A stretch of DNA of 64,000 bases from Stratiolaelaps scimitus (Eukaryota > Arthropoda > Arachnida > Mesostigmata > Laelapidae): the NCBI GenBank assembly GCA_019614645.1, contig JABWDB010000001.1, forward strand, positions 7,624,001 to 7,688,000, given 5' to 3'. The position numbers were made by a program, and so were the translations under genes. The notes below the pieces were generated by a model. It saw only the letters and a program-made list of their open reading frames with translations. It did not search any database and had not been told where the DNA came from. Below, piece after piece: positions 47,148 through 58,018 of the stretch (the first letter of the stretch is position 1; each line of letters begins with the position of its first letter).

Positions 47148-47372
47148 ATGAGTGGCCATTTACAGTTACGCTGTGTCCATGCAGCGCAGTTGTTGTCGAT
47201 TCGCCTAATGCGCACCATTCTGTTGCTATTATATAGAGATACACGGCAAAGATATTGGACGTTTGTGGTAAGTGAGATCTTCTTTACACTCTTTCCCTCT
47301 CTCGAGTCTTTGGAGTCACCGTTACGTGGTCGTTCCTTGCTTAGCTCAGTCTCAAACCCTGATTGGACTTGA
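47148..47372 (+). CDS. ATG open frame with a consensus splice donor, unassigned
   Basis: An ATG frame (MSGHLQLRCVHAAQ...) reaches a very good donor, GTG|GTAAGTGAG, after exactly 40 codons (47267/47268). A pyrimidine-rich stretch ending in CTCGAG about 39 bases later could be an acceptor. Because 39 is a multiple of three, the frame is also open without splicing and ends at TGA after 74 codons. The 40-residue product has a hydrophobic stretch (MRTILLLLY) and a basic end (RDTRQRYW). No family is recognised. The donor is the main reason to list it. Confidence 0.18.
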   Translation: MSGHLQLRCVHAAQLLSIRLMRTILLLLYRDTRQRYWTFVVSEIFFTLFPSLESLESPLRGRSLLSSVSNPDWT

Positions 47373-49437
47373 TCTTAATTAATGCGGTATTAATATATTA
47401 TATGGACGAGTATGGTTTTTGCCGGCTGACAAGCGGAGAAAGAAAATAGGAAGACGAGAAGGGAGGGCCGGGCACCTTCGCCGCTACCGAAAGCACCGCT
47501 GCCGCCGCCACCGCCGCCGCCGCTGCCATCAGAAAATATTCGAGGCAACGAAGAGGCCGGTAGTGGAGGTGGTGGCATAAAGGAAACGAGTCAAGAGAAG
47601 AAAGAACTCTCGCACGTGTGAGAGAGGTGGAGACCCTAGACACATTGGAAGGAGCCAGCGCCAGATTTGCGGGAAGGGGTGGGAATAGGGGAGAAACAGA
47701 AACGTTGGCAGAAGTGGGTCGCCCAGAGGAGTCGAGGACGGTGCGCTCACTTGGTTGCCATCATAGCTACGTGTTAGCCGTGCCAGCAACAACGGCCAGA
47801 TATCCTGGCAGCTTGTCCTACCCCTTCGGGCCCGCCTTAGCCATCCACCACCCTCGAGCTATCGCCGTCGGATAGTCGACCGTAACGTCAAATAAGGACT
47901 CCCGTCATCCACTTGGGTGCGCCATCGCCACCGAACGTTGAAAACTGCAGAAGGATGGTTGGTAGTCGTGGCTGGCTGCCTGCTCGGCCTAGCTAGGAAA
48001 GAACGAAGGTTGAGGAGGCGCCGGACAGAGGCGTCGCTATAGCTATACCCACGACTAAAAAAGTTGAACGCATGTCGCCCCTTCTCTCTCTCTCTCTCCC
48101 TCTGTCTGCCTTTGCGAATAGATTCGCATGCCAGACTCGTCCCGCTTGCCTGCGCTCGTCGCCAGCATCTAGACTGCCAGCGTTGTCGACTAGGCCGGCA
48201 GGCGTCTGTCTAATTAAGTGAAATTTATTTAACCAGTGCCTCCTTTCTCATTCCCTTACCCGTGCTATCTCCTCTTCTCTTACGATCCACCCGGCACCCG
48301 TCCCCCAACTTTCCATACACTTTTCCACATTCCCCTTTTAGCACGCTCATCAGGGGTAATGCGTTCTTGGCTTGGTAGGAGAGAAACGGGTGTCATGGCC
48401 GAGAACGAAAGGCTTAGGATAGATCCGCTCGCCCTCCCGTCCCACGCCGCACATCCCCCGCCCAGTTTCGTATTCACTACGGCTACAGTGGAAGGAGGTC
48501 TTGGAGACAAGCGAGAAAGAGCGGGTGACATATAGCGGCTAGCCAAGTCAGAGCGAACCCTTTTTCTGGAGCGAGTTTTCTTTCGTTCGGTCGTGTAGTG
48601 GACAGGGGCGAATGATAGCCCCCCAGTGTTTCTCGCTGGTGTTCGTTTAGTCGTAGTCAGCTGCTCTAACACCGCGCCAGACGCTATTTCTTCTTCTTCT
48701 TCCTCTTCTTCTCTAAAAAAACGATGATGATGAGAAGAAGGGACTTACATAAATAGGCAAGGCAAGCAGCAGCGAATAGCAGCGATCGTCGACGTGCGCC
48801 GTCGACTTCTATTTAAATACGAACGGAGTCAACGTACTGTTTCAGCTGCAGCTTTCATTCTTCGTCGCGGCGGTGCAGAAAATAAAAAATACGATTGGGC
48901 CCCGGTAGGCTGACATCCGCACCAGAGCGCTCCCGAAGCATCGACCACCGACGACGAGCACAACGACTCTGATGCACAAAATAGAAAAATCGAGTTTCCG
49001 CGTTTTAACGACGTTATCGGAACCGCCAGTGGCCGAGGTATGAAAAACGCTGACGTTTGGATGATCGGAACAATACGTTCGGCGTCTTCTACTTGGCAGA
49101 AAACGAGCACCCAATCCGAGCAAATTTGAGCCTAGGGACACACATTCGTGACCACGTAGACGCAGTATTCACACAGTAGTCACAAACAGAGCCAGGCGCA
49201 CGTCCAAGCGAAATTTTTTCCAACCACGCACCCGTGTCTATGGATGAGACGGTGAAGCGAAAAGGTGCAATAGAAGAATGAAAACTACAGCTGAAACAGT
49301 ACGTAGTAGTGCCACCTCGCAGGCTGCGGAAGGGTAGCCGCCAAGTGACGATTCAGCCTCGAGGAAGAAGAGGCTGCAAGCAGCGCAGACGTAGCCGCCG
49401 CAACGAATAATAATGAGGAGGGCCACCGCGTTTCCGG
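47373..49437. other. GC-rich noncoding stretch
   Basis: Imperfect GCC/GCT triplets at about 47490-47530, CT tract at 48081-48100, TTC triplets at about 48689-48713. Frames on both strands read these as Ala-, Gly-, Ser- or Glu-rich strings. Confidence 0.4.
48081..48100. repeat. CT tract
   Basis: About nine CT dinucleotides. Confidence 0.9.
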
Positions 49438-49460
49438 CCGCTCAGCCAGCAGCTGAGCGG
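49438..49460. repeat. perfect 9-bp hairpin, 5-nt loop
   Basis: CCGCTCAGC, loop CAGCA, GCTGAGCGG: seven of the nine pairs are GC. A second perfect hairpin lies about 90 bases downstream. Confidence 0.9.
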
Positions 49461-49546
49461 GCTGGCACCGGCGCGCGGGCGGCACGGTTAAGGGGCTGAG
49501 GTCGAGAGTGTCGCTCGGAGATGACTGAAACGACGACTGGGCCAGC

Positions 49547-49565
49547 CGAGCTGGCTTCCAGCTCG
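49547..49565. repeat. perfect 8-bp hairpin, 3-nt loop
   Basis: CGAGCTGG, loop CTT, CCAGCTCG. The tight loop and GC content would make a stable stem in RNA. Confidence 0.9.
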
Positions 49566-50746
49566 AGAACCTCTGTCATGGTATCACCGCAGAAGTGCTG
49601 AAAAAGGGGGACGAGCCTCAAGCAAGCGTAGAGGATGAGGGGCTGGTGGGAAGCCGGAGGTGCGGGGGCAGTGGAACAAGGGTTATGTGTAGGATTATAT
49701 ATGAAGGAAAAGGTAGAGAAAAAGGTGAGGAAGGCCCCTTAGCTCCGATAACAGACAGATAGACAGACAGACCCGTTCGTTCACAATCGGAACTCATTAC
49801 TTGGCTTCTGCTGCGCTATCCGACCAGCCGGCATTGGCCTGAACAGGCCAAGAGGATGAGGTGGACCGGGATGGGCGTGAGGTTAGCAGTGAAGGAACGG
49901 CGCGGGGCAGGTGGGGCTAGCGAATGATGAGAGAATTGAGGTTGGCGGAGAGTGACTCGGTAGGACAATGATCGCCTCCTGTGCCCCCAGCCTTCCTAGC
50001 TCTGGAGAATAGTGCGCTCTACAGCAATGACAACAGCAGCAGCCTCGAACAATGATGTACCTGAAAGCGGCGGGCCAACAGACACCACCAGCCACTGTGC
50101 ACAGTGTAGTGTGACGTGTTAACGCGATGAGGAAAAGTCAACGGAAGTAAGACAGGAAAGCTGATCTAAAATAGAGCGGACAATAGCATTATAGTTGCAT
50201 TCCTTAGAACGTTCGCTTTTTTACTGTTGGACCTGGCCATAAAGACGGAGCGTACGTGATGTTGCTGTATATGGGTGAAAGGCACATGTCAAATTGACGT
50301 ACGCATCAGATGTAAAAGAATGTATTAAGTTGAAGTCAATGAGTACGACAACATTAGTCACTTATTAAAATGTAATTTGCACAGTTTTAACTAATTCTTC
50401 GTTCGTTTCAGGTAAGCCACCACCTTGTCACGGTCCCTGACGTCGCAATCGACACACACCGCTGTCGTCACAATTTACGGGTTTCCTGGTTACAGGTATT
50501 CAGCTATATATAAAATATCGTATTGTATATGTATTGTTGTATTATATATATTGTTGCATCGGCCCATTGCAGTTGATTGACACTCAATTTCATCATACGA
50601 TAAGGTAGATTTTGGACACGATACCCTCTGATATGACCCGTGTTCCCGTTTGGGAATGTTCTTGCCAAGCGTATCTAGATTTGCAAAGGAAAGTATAAAT
50701 TTTAGCGCATGCATCCGGTAGCGTTCGTTTATTCACCGTCGATCCA

Positions 50747-50766
50747 ATATATATATATATATATAC
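50747..50766. repeat. AT microsatellite
   Basis: Ten AT dinucleotides, followed by CATACATGTATG, a 12-base palindrome. Confidence 0.95.
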
Positions 50767-51180
50767 ATACATGTATGGGAGAACATATAGAGCAGTACAT
50801 ACGATCTCTTTGAGTAGTAGTAAAATAGTGGTGGCAGTAGAAAGCCCTTACTCAATCAGAGCTAAAGTACATCGTTTAATCACAGGCAACTACTGACAAG
50901 GTCGGGCAAGCGTGGGCGGCCCATCACTAGACGCACTATGGTCTGCAAAAGTGCGAACGATTTTCTAGCTAGCGAAGCAAACCCCTGGCCAACTGCTAAT
51001 GAACACAGACCATCTACTAGCCCTGTCACTCTCGTTGGGAGTTTTGTGCTCGCAGTGTTCGCTGGCAGAACGGGCAAAGCGGGGCAGGAAGCGAACGGCT
51101 GCGGGTAACAGGCACGCTCGCGCGAGCCCCTCACGCGCGCCACAAGTTTCGCCGTCAGTGACGGTGGCAGATGCATAAAC

Positions 51181-51222
51181 ATGTATATATATATATGTAT
51201 ATACATATATATTATATATATC
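51181..51222. repeat. TA-rich tract containing a perfect 24-bp palindrome
   Basis: Bases 51189-51212 form a spacer-free palindrome centred on GTATATAC (51197-51204), 12 bp per arm. It sits inside an alternating TA/CA tract. Confidence 0.9.
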
Positions 51223-52601
51223 CAGCATACTCAGACATACCCACCGGCTGTGGTACTCTCTCTCTCTCCCTTTTTCCTGTACGTCTATGCATGTGCTTCT
51301 CCACGGTTCCACCGCCAAGTATTGACAGGAACAGACGAGTTAGACCAAACGGTTGGAGACACAACGGCAACTGTGCGCTACACGAGCACGACGCAAATTA
51401 ATGGCCGAGTTGCCATGGATGACTCGCCATACTGGAGAGCCAACCGACCAACGAACCAACTTGTCACAGCATACGGACACGTCCTCCACTATTGGACACA
51501 TACGTACAGATGGACATGTATATGGGTTATACTGAGATTTGAGCAGAATCATGGTGTGTTGCCGGGGGCCTATTTTGCACTTAAGTTTGCAATGTCTATG
51601 CTGCATTTATGTAAAGGAGGGGTTTGGTGGACATGCTGAACGTTTGTGTGCTGTTCTTCCTGATATCAATAGGTTCAGTCACGTATTTTAAGCTATAGAA
51701 TTACACGTTCGCAGAGTTCTGTGTGAGTATCAATTATCTGAATGTGTAGCCACACCGCGAGGTTGTTCACAGCATGAGAAATGACACAGTGTTAGTAATC
51801 ATTTCATCGTATCGGACACTATCTTGCATTGAAACGATGGTTTCTATCATTCCCGTGACAACGCTACCTTTACTGGTAAATTCGTATGGTATCTGAGCAG
51901 GTTTAACGGTGCTCAAGTCACGAATGTTTAGAAACCAGTTGTGCTGCTGTGGCACCCCGAGGGCACTCACACACACCCCAGCGGCAAATAGATCTGCCTC
52001 ACGATCAATCGATTGTTACGATGGGCCTGTATGAGCCCAGCAATAAGCTTATAGGCGACGAGTTCTCGTCATGGCATAATGCAAACATTCTATATAGCGA
52101 GCTGTGTCATTCGGTCAAGAACTGAATGAAGACGAGGTCGAGAGCACTTCAGGACATTCGAGCAAAGTGGAGGAGTAGAAGGGAGATAGGGGTTGGTGGG
52201 GGGGAAACGATTGCACGGCGTGGATCATCTGCTTAAGCCTACCAATCTGTCAGTCGGGCAACGCGTTCGCTTGCGGATGGTACTGGTGGTAAGGGTGGAA
52301 GTAGCGCCGCCGCTGCTAGAGTTGCACTGACAGTGGTGGTGGTGGTGGTCGTTGTAGGCTTGGTAGAGTCATCGAAACCCAGTGCTTGCGTCTCGCGGCC
52401 AAAGATCTGCCGAACGACACTAACTGGGTGGACCCACAGAGGGTGGAACTGATCAGGCAAGCTGCAACGGCGCTTGTGGGATCAGGAGAGGATAGAGTTG
52501 GGACAACTGGTACGAGCCGAGTGGAGCCTCGCAGCCGAACCGGGTGACGGCTCTAGTGGAACCTTGGCCAAGGGATATGTGAAAAAAAAAAACGGGGACG
52601 G

Positions 52602-53246
52602 ATGAAGGGTGAGTACGGTAGAGAAAAAGAGCCTTCTCTAGCCCCTCTGGTTGCTGATTCTTGTAGGGAAGAAAGGACGAAGATGAGGCGGCTGCTGCTG
52701 CTGCTGCTGCTGGATGAGCAGGCGCTGGAGATTACGCGGAGTCCCTCCGGGCTCGCGACGCCTTCCTCCTCTTCTTGGTTCAAGCCTCTCCCTTTCTTCT
52801 TTGTCGTCGTCGTTTTCATCGTCTTTCCACTTTTGCGACGGCGGTCCAACTCCTTTTTCCTTGTCGGTAATCTGGTTATCCTTGCTTCAATCTCGATCTC
52901 GGATCATATCAAGTGGAAAAATTACCCCGAGACCTATCTTCGTCCTTGTCAGTTGCGCTTCTTAGAGCCCAGCGCGTTGTCCGGACCCTGTTTCTCCGCT
53001 TTCTCGCTCTGCGATCCGATCCGGGCTGCGGACGGCTGCTATCCGGTCATTCACCGCCGCTCGGAGCGGCTGAACGGTGACGGCGAACCCATTCGTCGAG
53101 TTCGTCCTTCACTCATGCCCTCTCATCCTGTGCGCCTCGAGTCCGGAGGAAGCGGTGAGGAGGAGGAGGCTGGCCAGAAAAAAGAAGATACGCCACGATG
53201 CGATTTCCGCTACAGCGACCAAGCAAAACGTCGCCAAGCAAGATGA
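52602..53246 (+). CDS. ATG open frame, 214 codons, with poly-Leu and a hydrophobic segment, unassigned
   Basis: A 214-codon frame from ATG at 52602 to TGA. The product starts MKGEYGREKEPSLAPL. It contains a seven-leucine run (residues 31-37) encoded by the CTG repeat at 52691. A strongly hydrophobic stretch with FFFVVVVFIVF at about residues 66-76 is followed by RRR and a second hydrophobic patch (FFLVGNLVILASI), which together would suit one or two membrane passes. The C-terminus is charged with a Glu run (GEEEEAGQKK). No family is recognised. CTG and TTC/GTC simple sequence supplies the hydrophobic parts, so chance is quite possible. A GTGAGT donor motif lies right at the start (52609). Confidence 0.2.
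   Translation: MKGEYGREKEPSLAPLVADSCREERTKMRRLLLLLLLDEQALEITRSPSGLATPSSSSWFKPLPFFFVVVVFIVFPLLRRRSNSFFLVGNLVILASISISDHIKWKNYPETYLRPCQLRFLEPSALSGPCFSAFSLCDPIRAADGCYPVIHRRSERLNGDGEPIRRVRPSLMPSHPVRLESGGSGEEEEAGQKKEDTPRCDFRYSDQAKRRQAR
52691..52712. repeat. CTG triplet repeat
   Basis: Seven CTG units, read as poly-Leu in the overlapping open frame. Confidence 0.9.
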
Positions 53247-55485
53247 ACCTTCTGTCAATGTCGACGAGGATTCTACTGAGGCGTCTACGGCAGCACGGAC
53301 CAAGGTCGCAATCGCAAACTGTGTGTTGTTCCAAGCACGGAGGTAAAGCTACGCCGCCTCGAATGCCGATATTTGCCTTCATTCTTTCTGCTGTTTGTTG
53401 CTCTTGAAATTCTCCTTCTATCCAATATACGACGAGTTCGAGCCGGCCCAGCTGGCGCGACAATATCCGAAGCGGTGGAGTAAAAGTGTCAGAGAGAGAT
53501 AAGAGAGAGAGAGCAAATATTGTGTCTAGCGGCAATAGAAGCGACGAGCACATTGACCAGAGGGTAACTACGCCTCCTGCTCCATGGATACCGGCTGGGT
53601 AATTACAAGTGTTAACAGCGATGCAGGGCGAGAAGTGGGGGGTGCTCGACGAATGGGAAGCGTACGGCATTCGAGCTACCAAATATCGCGGGTGATACCA
53701 GGCGAGCGGGCAAAGCAAAGGAAGCGTGCTTATTAAGATCACACAGGGGTAGCGTCATCGTCTTCGTACTCCTAGGGGTCCAACAGGAACACCATCGGGG
53801 CACACCACCTTGCTCTCGTTAAAGACTCAAGCAACAACGCAGGCTGGCCGACCTCTTGGTACTTCAACGCCTCACCACAGACCGAAGCGGACAGACTGCT
53901 CGAGAAAGGGTATGAGACTATCGGCGACTAGTGAATCTTGGAAGTTTGGGGGGTAAGGGATCAGGGGAAAGCGCACTGGTGGTCGAGGTACCGAATGGTC
54001 GCCCGGATCGTTATGGCGCGGCCATCTGCGATCTATGGGGTGTGGGTAGTTTCTCACTTAGTCGTTGCTGTGCTACTCGGGCATCCAGTCTCTCGCCGCT
54101 GACCCCCACAGGCGACCAAACGTACTCACACATGGGGTGCACACCGTGCTGCATGATGTAGATGCTTAGCCGCCTTGGGTGGGAGGGGCGTTTATTCTTT
54201 GTTACTGTGTGTTTGTGTGTATTTCGCTGATATGGGTACCGTGTGTATGATAGCGCTGACTCTAGCGACCATGCAGCAGTGGCAGCAGCAGTCACGAAGG
54301 GCCGTAAAGCTGGGCGCAAGACGACGCTCTATAGCAAGAAGACGCACTGCAGCCCGCCCGAGGTGTGGGTCGAGGGGGATATGCGGCTCACGTCGCCCTC
54401 AGATTGCAACGTCTCAACCATTGCTTGCTCGTACAGCCAACCAGCTGGTCATTGTGCTGCCCACCGTTCTCCGTTAGACCAACCGGACACAAGCGGCACA
54501 AGCTCAGCTTGGCCCAGCTATCATACCAAGTCACTGCTTCTATGGCCCTCTACTCTATACCACTACTCTATCGTTCTGCCTCTCGCATGGCTCACGCCGC
54601 TATTTTACTGTAGGCGAGAACCAACAGGGAACCGCGGCGGAAATGCGCGTGGATCGCTGGACGGCGCTGGCCGACAGCGTTGAGTTATCACATCGTAGAG
54701 CCGTGCGCGGTTGCACGAGGACACGCCATCGTCCACACCACGCATTTAATGACACAGCCTCACTTTACACTGCTTCCAATTGTGGCGACTGCTTAACAGC
54801 GAGGACCATAACGACACCTTTGGACGCAGTATTCGCTGGAATGGCTCATTCCAAGATACGGAGATTCGTTGTAGCGTTAACGAAGGAAATAAATGTAAAA
54901 TGAAACGAGCGAACAACGAATTGCCAAACAATGTTATATTTAAATATAAGCATCGTTTCCAACGATAATTATTCAAAGAGCTTGCGTTTGACAGCAAGCA
55001 TCAGTGTTATGATGTCTGACCTCTCAGTGACTGGCGGCAACCTGGTCAACGAAGTCTCTGGCTGTAACGAGTTGATGCTTGATCTAAATTATGACATAAG
55101 TGGACAGGAACGGAAGCTTTGATAACTTATGTTAGGATACAAATACCACATGTGGACATAATGAATGGCGACTTAATGTCGACGACCTCTTCTTGATAGT
55201 CACGTCCTCCTGTCATTCATGTTCGTATCGTAATTGTGTCAGTTTCGCCGATCACGAGTGTATTTCACGGACATGTATTAGACGACGATAGACGTCCAAG
55301 ACAAATACATTCTTATGCCCGCTATTTGCATGCGTACAGGTTCGCATCTATTGTTTCACAAGTACCCAATTAGCGTGCACCGTTCTACAAAGCTCCCTGG
55401 ATCAGTACCACCCCTGGCATTTCTGCCACTGCCACTAATACTACTTCAAGTACTCGTAGTATAGTGGAGTAATACTACTTGCAGC
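53247..55485. other. mixed noncoding stretch
   Basis: GA-rich patch at 53490-53514, GC-leaning to about 54.7 kb, then AT-leaning. Several overlapping frames (for example 53113-53742 on the minus strand, 209 codons without ATG support) show no domain. Confidence 0.4.
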
Positions 55486-55817
55486 AATTACTGTCATCCC
55501 AACAACAACAACAACAACACCAGAAACGACGACAACAACAACAACGACAACAGCCCACCTGCCTACGTACGAGCAATGTACCTGCCTATTTGGTTATTAC
55601 ACTAATCGAGTGCGCCGACCCGTGGGAGCAAAGCAGGGTCCTGGGCTACGAACCGAACTCTGCTCAGTGCCTCTGCCGCTGCCTTACTGGCAAACCTAAC
55701 AATGGCCTTCTCCCATTGCTCCCATTCAGCCTTCGTGTCCCACATATCTACTTCATCCGCTCGAAGCTCTGTCTCCCTCGTATCTTTGGGTGCGCGTGTG
55801 CTCACGACGAACGCTAA
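55486..55817 (+). CDS. possible glutamine-rich exon
   Basis: An acceptor-like sequence (ATACTACTTGCAG) ends at 55485. The following plus frame is open for 110 codons to a stop. It begins QLLSS and continues as a glutamine-rich stretch of about 20 residues, built from CAA with some CAG, CGA and CAC codons. Beyond it the frame is less repetitive (VPAYLVITLIECADPWEQ). A GTACCTG donor-like step occurs at about 55578, just after the Q-rich part. Q-rich segments of mixed codons are common in transcription regulators of invertebrates, but they also arise from noncoding CAA repeats. No domain is recognised. Confidence 0.2.
55500..55552. repeat. imperfect CAA triplet repeat
   Basis: CAA and ACA triplets in two blocks separated by CACCAGAAACGACGA. 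Confidence 0.9.
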
Positions 55818-55848
55818 CAATAAGTGAATAATGACGACAATAATAGAA

Positions 55849-55866
55849 ATAATAATAATAATAATA

Positions 55867-55897
<31 letters not shown>

Positions 55898-55901
55898 TAG
55901 T
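55849..55901. repeat. AAT triplet microsatellite
   Basis: About seventeen AAT units with one AGT interruption near the middle. A frame on the minus strand reads it as poly-Leu. Confidence 0.95.
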
Positions 55902-57293
55902 GATATAATCACCGGCGTGCGCGCACAGTAAAGGATATAAGCCACCTGCTGGTGCTTTGTGCTGCTGCTGCCTCTGCTGCTACTACTATTATCATTAAGA
56001 AAACGGAGAAAATCCATGCAACGGCGTCCGGCGACAGAGACTCGCAAAGAGAGGGAATGAGAGATCTAAAGAGCGATTTCCCTAGGAACGACTGAAAGGA
56101 AGATACCCTCGAACCTCGTCGCAGCGTTTGTCGGGAATCGAAGAGGGCCTGTGGTGCTGCTGCTGCTCGCCCGGTAACGAACATGCCCCCATCGGGAGGA
56201 CGGGAGAGCGAGCGAGGCCACGTCTATGGATAACACTCGTCGGCTTGCAGGCGCCGCTATTCGGGGAAAAGTAACCTTAATGCCAAGAGAGCGATGATAA
56301 TCGTGTGTTAATAGTGTTTAGCGTGTGAGAGAGCGGAGTCGTTGCCGAGCCGGTAGTGTGCACGCTATAACGACGCACGCTAATATTAACTACCCCCCGC
56401 TGTACCCGTTCACTGGCACTGCAACTTCTGTTGGTGTCGCCGCTGTTATCGCCGTCATCGTCGCTGTTGCTGTTATTATTTGTTGTTGCTAGTTGCTGTC
56501 GTCGTGCTAGCTGCCGTTGTTGCAGTATCCAGCGCTGTCACGGGCGGTGTTCATCCGTCCGGGAAGACGACGCTACGGAAGAGTCTATACAAGGATGCGT
56601 CACCACCGATGCCCGAAGAGATGAGAAAGCAGTTCGCTCGTACGCCCGCATCCTGCCTAGGGGCGTGTCCGACCTCCCGCAACTTTCACGGCCGCCTTCG
56701 AACAGCCCGCAACCCCCCACCTCCATCCCCTCGTGCTTTTCTCCATCGTACATGTTCGAGTCGTTAACTAACGAAAGACACATGATTAGAGGAAAAAACA
56801 AACACTTAACCACATACGCACAACAAGAAAGAGATGCGTCCCATCTTCTGCTGGGAGACAAAATTAAACTGTGGGAGAACAACCTTGTCTGCCGGTAGTG
56901 GCGCTTGTCTGAAAGGCCGGCAGGCTTCGAAGTCTAGACGACTAGTTGCAAGCATCTGATACCAATTGTGACAACGACAATAATAATAATCATTTATAAT
57001 GGAAAATAATTGGAGCAAATACATTTGGCTATAGCAATGCCGGTCGAGGCGCAATTAATTTCATTTTAATAGATCATGCTACGATCTAAATTATGCGGAT
57101 GTTCATCTTTCTCCATCGACGGCCTTCTAGACAATCACAAGCAATCCTTAGACTTTTCGTGTTCTGTTACTAAACTGCTAAAATGAAACCTTTCTCTCGT
57201 TGTATGTTCCACAAAACGGGCATTGATGATGACATTTGGAAATAAGAATGCGTCACTGGAAACAACAACAGACGCACGCGTGCAACACGAACA
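55902..57293. other. mixed noncoding stretch
   Basis: GC-leaning with GTT/GCT triplets at about 56430-56530, then AT-leaning from 56.8 kb. A 95-codon frame at 56480-56767 has a hydrophobic start but lacks an ATG. No exon is supported. Confidence 0.4.
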
Positions 57294-57737
57294 CTATAAC
57301 CACCATAGAGCTAAATCAATGTGCCGCACGCGTGACAATTCTATCATACGCTTTGCTAAAATCACATTAGCTAGTGTACTTATAGATATACTCTTCATTA
57401 CATGCACCACAATGACGTGAACTTCCTCATCTCCACAAGCTTGGCCATGGTCGAGAGCACACTCGGAGCGATTATCTGTAATTGGCAGTCGAACTCGAAG
57501 CTTGATAATAAACTCTAGCTGTTTGGCCGTAATTCCGACGGAGCTATCAATCAACCGTTCGAGGTAACCCTTGACCTTCACGAGGGCCTGAACAATGCAC
57601 GATGTGAAACAATATGAAGATGCCTTTTGAAGCCAGTTAGAGAGTATTTGCTCTTCGATTAAATTAACTGTATAAGGACACTTTGCAAACATGTGATATA
57701 GGTGCGCGTTGGCGGCGCGTTTGCTACGCACATCCAC
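57294..57737 (-). CDS. candidate coding exon, product not recognised
   Basis: A minus-strand frame is open for about 160 codons. The most convincing part starts after an acceptor-like TGCATTGTTCAG at 57587 and reads ALVKVKGYLERLIDSSVG and ITAKQLEFIIKLRVRLP without low-complexity sequence and with varied codons. A GTAATG donor-like step at 57401 would make this a 186-base exon of exactly 62 codons. The upstream part of the frame (NLIEEQILSNWLQKAS) could belong to the same exon or be intron. The region is helix-like, but I recognise no family. It lies 430 bases downstream, on the same strand, of the split-gene candidate at 58019-58685, which ends in its own stop. It is therefore either a separate gene or shows that the upstream model is wrong at its 3' end. 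Confidence 0.3.
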   Translation of the reverse strand: MDVRSKRAANAHLYHMFAKCPYTVNLIEEQILSNWLQKASSYCFTSCIVQALVKVKGYLERLIDSSVGITAKQLEFIIKLRVRLPITDNRSECALDHGQACGDEEVHVIVVHVMKSISISTLANVILAKRMIELSRVRHIDLALWWL

Positions 57738-58018
57738 AATCGTCCGGCCATTGTGGAACGAACTCCGCCGACATCATAAGTGAGCCTGTATACCTGCTAG
57801 ATGTACCTCCACCGACAAAATAGAATAATTAACCTGTCATTTAGCCGTTCGCACGCTTTCGCTCCGACAGGAAGCTCATTGTATAATGCATAAAGGCGTA
57901 CATGGTGGTTTCCATACAGATATCCACCTATACAAACATCTATCTCGTAGAAGGTTTCCCGCTAAAGTCGAATTAGCAAATGTGTGGAGGAAACTTGAGG
58001 GCACTGTTGTTCAAACGA

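Larger units (their letters stand above)
49566..52601. other. mixed stretch, AT-rich from 50.1 to 52.1 kb
   Basis: Tandem ACAG/ATAG units lie near 49754-49773. The AT-rich part carries two TA tracts, listed separately. A G-rich patch lies at about 52181-52205. No gene is recognised. Confidence 0.4.

Noticed and set aside
56480..56767. Frame with a hydrophobic, signal-peptide-like start
   Set aside because: It lacks an ATG at the start, and the hydrophobic part is the translation of a GTT/GCT triplet stretch.
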